From Jeotgalicoccus sp036782755 (GTDB taxonomy: Bacteria; Bacillota; Bacilli; Staphylococcales; Salinicoccaceae): a DNA stretch of 8,973 bases. Below, one piece after another: positions 6,276-8,973 of this stretch; within the stretch, counting starts at the first letter, position 1, and each line of letters starts with the position of its first letter. The DNA is taken from positions 1 to 8,973 of the forward strand of contig DAIPYL010000054.1 in NCBI GenBank assembly GCA_036782755.1, given 5' to 3'. The position numbers were made by a program, and so were the translations under genes. Below the pieces are notes generated by a model. It was not told the DNA's origin, ran no database searches, and was given only the letters and a program-made list of their open reading frames with translations.

Positions 6276-7149
6276 AGTAAATAATTTATCTTTTGCCTAT
6301 GACAAAAAGAATATCTTAAAAGATGTTAATTTAACAGAAACTGAACCGGTGATTATCGGATTGTGGGGACGTAATGGTTCCGGGAAAACAACTCTAATGA
6401 AAATTTTATCCGGTATGGAACAACCGAACGACGGCACTGTCGAAGTAGACGGTATTGTGCCATATAACAATAGTGATGCAATGAATCACGTTGCATTTAT
6501 GCAGGAGGATCATCCCTATTCCGATATGTGGGATATAAACGATGCTCTGAATTTCGGACGTGACTTTAATGAAAATTGGGATCAGGAGCTGGCTGATAAA
6601 CTGATAGATATTTTTCAGCTGCCAAGGAAGAAAAAAATACGTACCTTCTCAAAAGGTATGAAGACGATGATTACGATTGCTATCGGTCTTGCGAGTAAAG
6701 CACCGCTGACAATTTTTGATGAACCATCAAATGGTCTCGATGCACATATGAGAAAGCAGTTTTATGATGTGCTGCTCGATTCCTACGATGAACACCCGCG
6801 TATGATTTTACTGTCGTCCCATCACATTGAAGAAGTAGAACCATTATGTGAAAAGATTGCAATTATCGATAACAATACACTGATGCACTATGAAGAAACT
6901 GATGTTTTGAAAAATAACGGAGTTCATATTAGCGGGACAGCAGAAGCAGTACGCGCCGTAGTTGGCAGTAAGCGGGTGCTTGAGGAACGCAAACTCGGTA
7001 AACAGCTGAATATCATGCTGGATACGCCGCTGACAGATGACTTAAAACGCGAGGCTGAACAAGCAGGCGTCATGATAGAAAAAGCACCATTCCAGGATTA
7101 CCTTGTTAATTTAACTACAAAGGAGGCTGAATTAAATGAACACGCTTAA
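6268..7149 (+). CDS. ABC transporter ATP-binding protein (YtrB/PmtA-like)
   Basis: This 293-residue nucleotide-binding subunit should power export or extraction of a substrate with the membrane protein encoded next. Motifs: Walker A GRNGSGKT (34-41), Q-loop glutamine in FMQE (Q79), a degenerate signature FSKGM (127-131) in place of LSGGQ, Walker B LTIFDEP (147-153), D-loop NGLDA (155-159) and H-loop H185. The C-terminal extension (about 215-293) is typical of this exporter type. Length is close to B. subtilis YtrB and S. aureus PmtA. Its start overlaps the regulator gene and its end overlaps the permease gene by 14 bases. The substrate is unknown; relatives are tied to cell-wall antibiotic response (Ytr) and export of phenol-soluble modulins (Pmt), and neither can be assigned here. 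Confidence 0.93.
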   Translation: MIKVNNLSFAYDKKNILKDVNLTETEPVIIGLWGRNGSGKTTLMKILSGMEQPNDGTVEVDGIVPYNNSDAMNHVAFMQEDHPYSDMWDINDALNFGRDFNENWDQELADKLIDIFQLPRKKKIRTFSKGMKTMITIAIGLASKAPLTIFDEPSNGLDAHMRKQFYDVLLDSYDEHPRMILLSSHHIEEVEPLCEKIAIIDNNTLMHYEETDVLKNNGVHISGTAEAVRAVVGSKRVLEERKLGKQLNIMLDTPLTDDLKREAEQAGVMIEKAPFQDYLVNLTTKEAELNEHA

Positions 7150-7837
7150 AGGACCTTTTAGTGTTGTCTTTAAAGAAATGAAACTGACATTTTATATTAA
7201 TACCGGAATTACAATCGCGCTATTCGCACTTTATATTTTTCTCAGCACTCAGCTTGATGGAAATGAAATGCTCGGATTAATATTCGGACCGTTCTACATT
7301 GTGTTTCTGACATATGCGTTTATATTTTTTAAGAGCTATAAATTAATACTGTCATTCGGCGGAACACGCAAGCAATTTATGCTGTCATCGTTTATCGCGG
7401 CTTTTCTGTACATTACCGCAGGAACTATTGTTTTAACCGCTTTGCATTATATCGGTGAAGTAACATTTCAAGATGGGTATGTATTTCACATGGCAGACAT
7501 ACTCAATGATGCAAATCCTGCAATGTATTTCTGGGTAGATTTTCTGTGGCTGTTTATCCTATTCGGAATAGGAATGTTCGCTCAAGTTATTAACTTCAAT
7601 CTCGGTACACTACGCACACTGATTTTAGCGGCAATAATTATACTCGGCTCAGTATCAGCATACTTCTTTATAAATTTAACACCGCTGTTTGAATTTATTA
7701 TCAATGAATATCTGCTGTTTCTTCATCTGCTTGCGCTCGGTTCATTAGTACTGCTGGCAGCATCTTATTTCATGATGAGAAATGCACCACTTGAACGCGG
7801 CGACAGAAAAATATTTAAAGCCAATACTGTAAACTAA
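7136..7837 (+). CDS. Six-helix ABC transporter permease subunit, partner of the upstream ATPase
   Basis: This 233-residue hydrophobic protein has six likely membrane helices at about 19-38, 46-66, 82-104, 131-152, 160-180 and 191-213, a short cytoplasmic N-terminus and a basic C-terminal tail (ERGDRKIFKANTVN). This is the plan of an ABC-2-like permease without an ATPase domain. The short segment GGTRKQF between helices 2 and 3 (75-81) is a plausible coupling contact with the ATPase (inference). An AGGAGG ribosome site (7121-7126) lies inside the ATPase gene, 9 bases before the ATG. One ATPase and one permease would suit a homodimeric A2B2 exporter. It resembles PmtB in layout, yet no second ATPase/permease pair follows: a terminator comes next. 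Confidence 0.85.
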   Translation: MNTLKGPFSVVFKEMKLTFYINTGITIALFALYIFLSTQLDGNEMLGLIFGPFYIVFLTYAFIFFKSYKLILSFGGTRKQFMLSSFIAAFLYITAGTIVLTALHYIGEVTFQDGYVFHMADILNDANPAMYFWVDFLWLFILFGIGMFAQVINFNLGTLRTLILAAIIILGSVSAYFFINLTPLFEFIINEYLLFLHLLALGSLVLLAASYFMMRNAPLERGDRKIFKANTVN

Positions 7838-7843
7838 TAACGA

Positions 7844-7880
7844 AGAACACTTAATGCTTAATGCAATAAGTGTTCTTTTT
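7844..7880 (+). terminator. Rho-independent terminator of the gntR-ABC operon, overlapping the convergent gene
   Basis: AGAACACTTA (7844-7853) pairs with TAAGTGTTCT (7867-7876) and is followed by Ts through 7880. The T tract is on the plus strand only, so it serves the ABC operon. The stem includes the stop codon (7853-7851) and the last codons of the minus-strand nuclease-like gene. Confidence 0.85.
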
Positions 7881-8954
7881 AATTTCCGATATTGTTTCAT
7901 CTATAACCGTTTCGATTAGTTTTACCTTCTCGTAATAATCATCAACGCTCTCTTCGAGACTGTTTTGATTAACAGGTACTGCCGCGGTTAAGAGTGAAGT
8001 TCTCTTCTGTGTCGCGTCCGGAATGACCTGCTGCAGTTTTCTGTTTAAGACTGCAGCGAAGTTATTCTTGTTCTCGATAAATTTATCGTATCCTGGAAGG
8101 TCTTTAATCTGATTGTGCGGTTTGTATGGATTCGTTTCGTAACGAATGCCAATATCTTTGACAGTGTTCCCATTCTCGGAAAGCAAGTTGATGTATGTAT
8201 CCACATGAATATAAAATGTATTGTCGAGCCCGGTTTCTTCAAATGACTCGCCGGACTTCCAGTTCGGCTTTGAAATTAAAAAGATAAAGTTATTGCGCCC
8301 TGCACCGCCGGCTTCTCCCCAGCTGATATTGAGTTCTGTCTCATCTTTAAATTTCTCCATTAAAATATTCTGCCAGCATATCTTCTGCTGCACTGTATCC
8401 ATGGGAATTCCTTCCGTCAGAGCTTTCACAGGATCACTGACAGGTATGTAGAATTCATTGAGCTTCTCTTTAAAATCTTCAAGCAGCCGATTCAAGGCAG
8501 CGTTATTCACACTTGAGCCTTCATTTAGAAACGAACTGTAATGGACACTCTTAAATTTCGAACTGCCGGGCAGCACCGTCGTATCAAGTGTTAAAAAGAT
8601 AAAATGAAACTCAGCCGCTTCAAGATTCAGTTTTCCTAAAATTCTTTGCTGGGCCAGTTCCGATTCATAGCGGAGCGTCTGCTGAATCCCTTCACCCGTG
8701 CCCAATTTATTTTCAATGATGATAATCTTCGGCACCTGTTTTTCTGTTTCATATATAACCATGTCAGGTGTACCGATTGGTTTGCCAAGTCCCAGTCGGT
8801 TGATCACTTTGTAGTTATAATTGTTATCCATTTTAAGATCTGCCGATTTTAAAAATTGATTTAGAAAATGTCTTGAATCCTCAAAGCAGTTTTTCAAAAA
8901 ATCCGATATTACATCTTCCCGGTAAAAAATATTCAATGCGTCAAATGCGTTCAT
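7851..8954 (-). CDS. PD-(D/E)XK nuclease superfamily protein of unknown role
   Basis: This is a 367-residue cytoplasmic protein. The N-terminal third has a PD-(D/E)XK core: a helix with E13 (NIFYREDVISDFL), GTPDMVIY with D64, IIIIENKL giving E81-x-K83, then QTLRY (92-96), the QxxxY element seen in RecB-like nucleases. All three metal-site residues are present, so it is probably active. The pattern resembles the PDDEXK_4 group of uncharacterised bacterial proteins. The remaining part (about 165-367) has no motif I recognise; it is rich in Asn and Lys and ends with a helical segment. It starts at the ATG at 8954 behind a modest AAAGAGGGT (8961-8969). No methylase, helicase, toxin or other defence gene is visible beside it, but its upstream side lies outside the window. 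A restriction, repair or anti-phage role is possible but not shown. Confidence 0.78.
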   Translation of the reverse strand: MNAFDALNIFYREDVISDFLKNCFEDSRHFLNQFLKSADLKMDNNYNYKVINRLGLGKPIGTPDMVIYETEKQVPKIIIIENKLGTGEGIQQTLRYESELAQQRILGKLNLEAAEFHFIFLTLDTTVLPGSSKFKSVHYSSFLNEGSSVNNAALNRLLEDFKEKLNEFYIPVSDPVKALTEGIPMDTVQQKICWQNILMEKFKDETELNISWGEAGGAGRNNFIFLISKPNWKSGESFEETGLDNTFYIHVDTYINLLSENGNTVKDIGIRYETNPYKPHNQIKDLPGYDKFIENKNNFAAVLNRKLQQVIPDATQKRTSLLTAAVPVNQNSLEESVDDYYEKVKLIETVIDETISEIKKNTYCIKH

Positions 8955-8973
8955 GCTGTTACCCTCTTTACGT

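Noticed and set aside
7851..8954. Restriction-modification system
   Set aside because: Only a PD-(D/E)XK protein is present; there is no methyltransferase or specificity subunit within the window.

Overview
The window reads as a chromosomal segment of a low-GC Gram-positive bacterium (Bacilli). Strong AGGAGG-type ribosome binding sites, sigma-A style promoters, a CtsR-controlled clpE and a YtrA-type GntR/ABC operon all point there. The protein flavour suggests a Staphylococcaceae relative such as Jeotgalicoccus, Salinicoccus or Macrococcus. As I recall, Staphylococcus aureus itself has clpL rather than clpE. This placement is inference and the genus is not settled.

Layout. Positions 1-620 (minus) hold a nearly complete NAD(P)H-binding Rossmann protein cut by the window edge. 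Divergent from it is a YbaK-type Cys-tRNA(Pro) deacylase (721-1206, plus). A shared hairpin separates that gene from a convergent two-gene membrane operon on the minus strand: a DUF2243 protein (2030-2491) followed by a CtaG-like protein (1248-2027). Next comes clpE (2607-4739, minus) with its own terminator. Its control region (about 4774-4921) has two sigma-A promoters and three CtsR boxes. A classical short-chain dehydrogenase (4986-5735, minus) lies upstream of clpE and is insulated from it by a terminator.

At 5830-7880 (plus) there is a compact operon of a GntR/YtrA repressor, an ABC ATPase and a six-helix permease. Its genes overlap, a perfect inverted-repeat operator sits on the -10/start region, and it ends in a terminator. 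Last, a PD-(D/E)XK nuclease-fold protein of unknown role (7851-8954, minus) converges on that operon, and its final codons lie inside the operon's terminator.

Functional reading. Most of the region is housekeeping or stress physiology: translation quality control, protein quality control, respiratory-chain assembly and oxidoreductases. The least understood parts are the DUF2243/CtaG pair, where DUF2243 has an internal duplication with repeated histidines; the one-ATPase, one-permease YtrA-type transporter; and the solitary PD-(D/E)XK protein. No tRNA, rRNA, CRISPR array, insertion sequence or phage signature was seen, and no stretch longer than 300 bases lacks a gene. I found no clear evidence of a wholly new multi-gene system.
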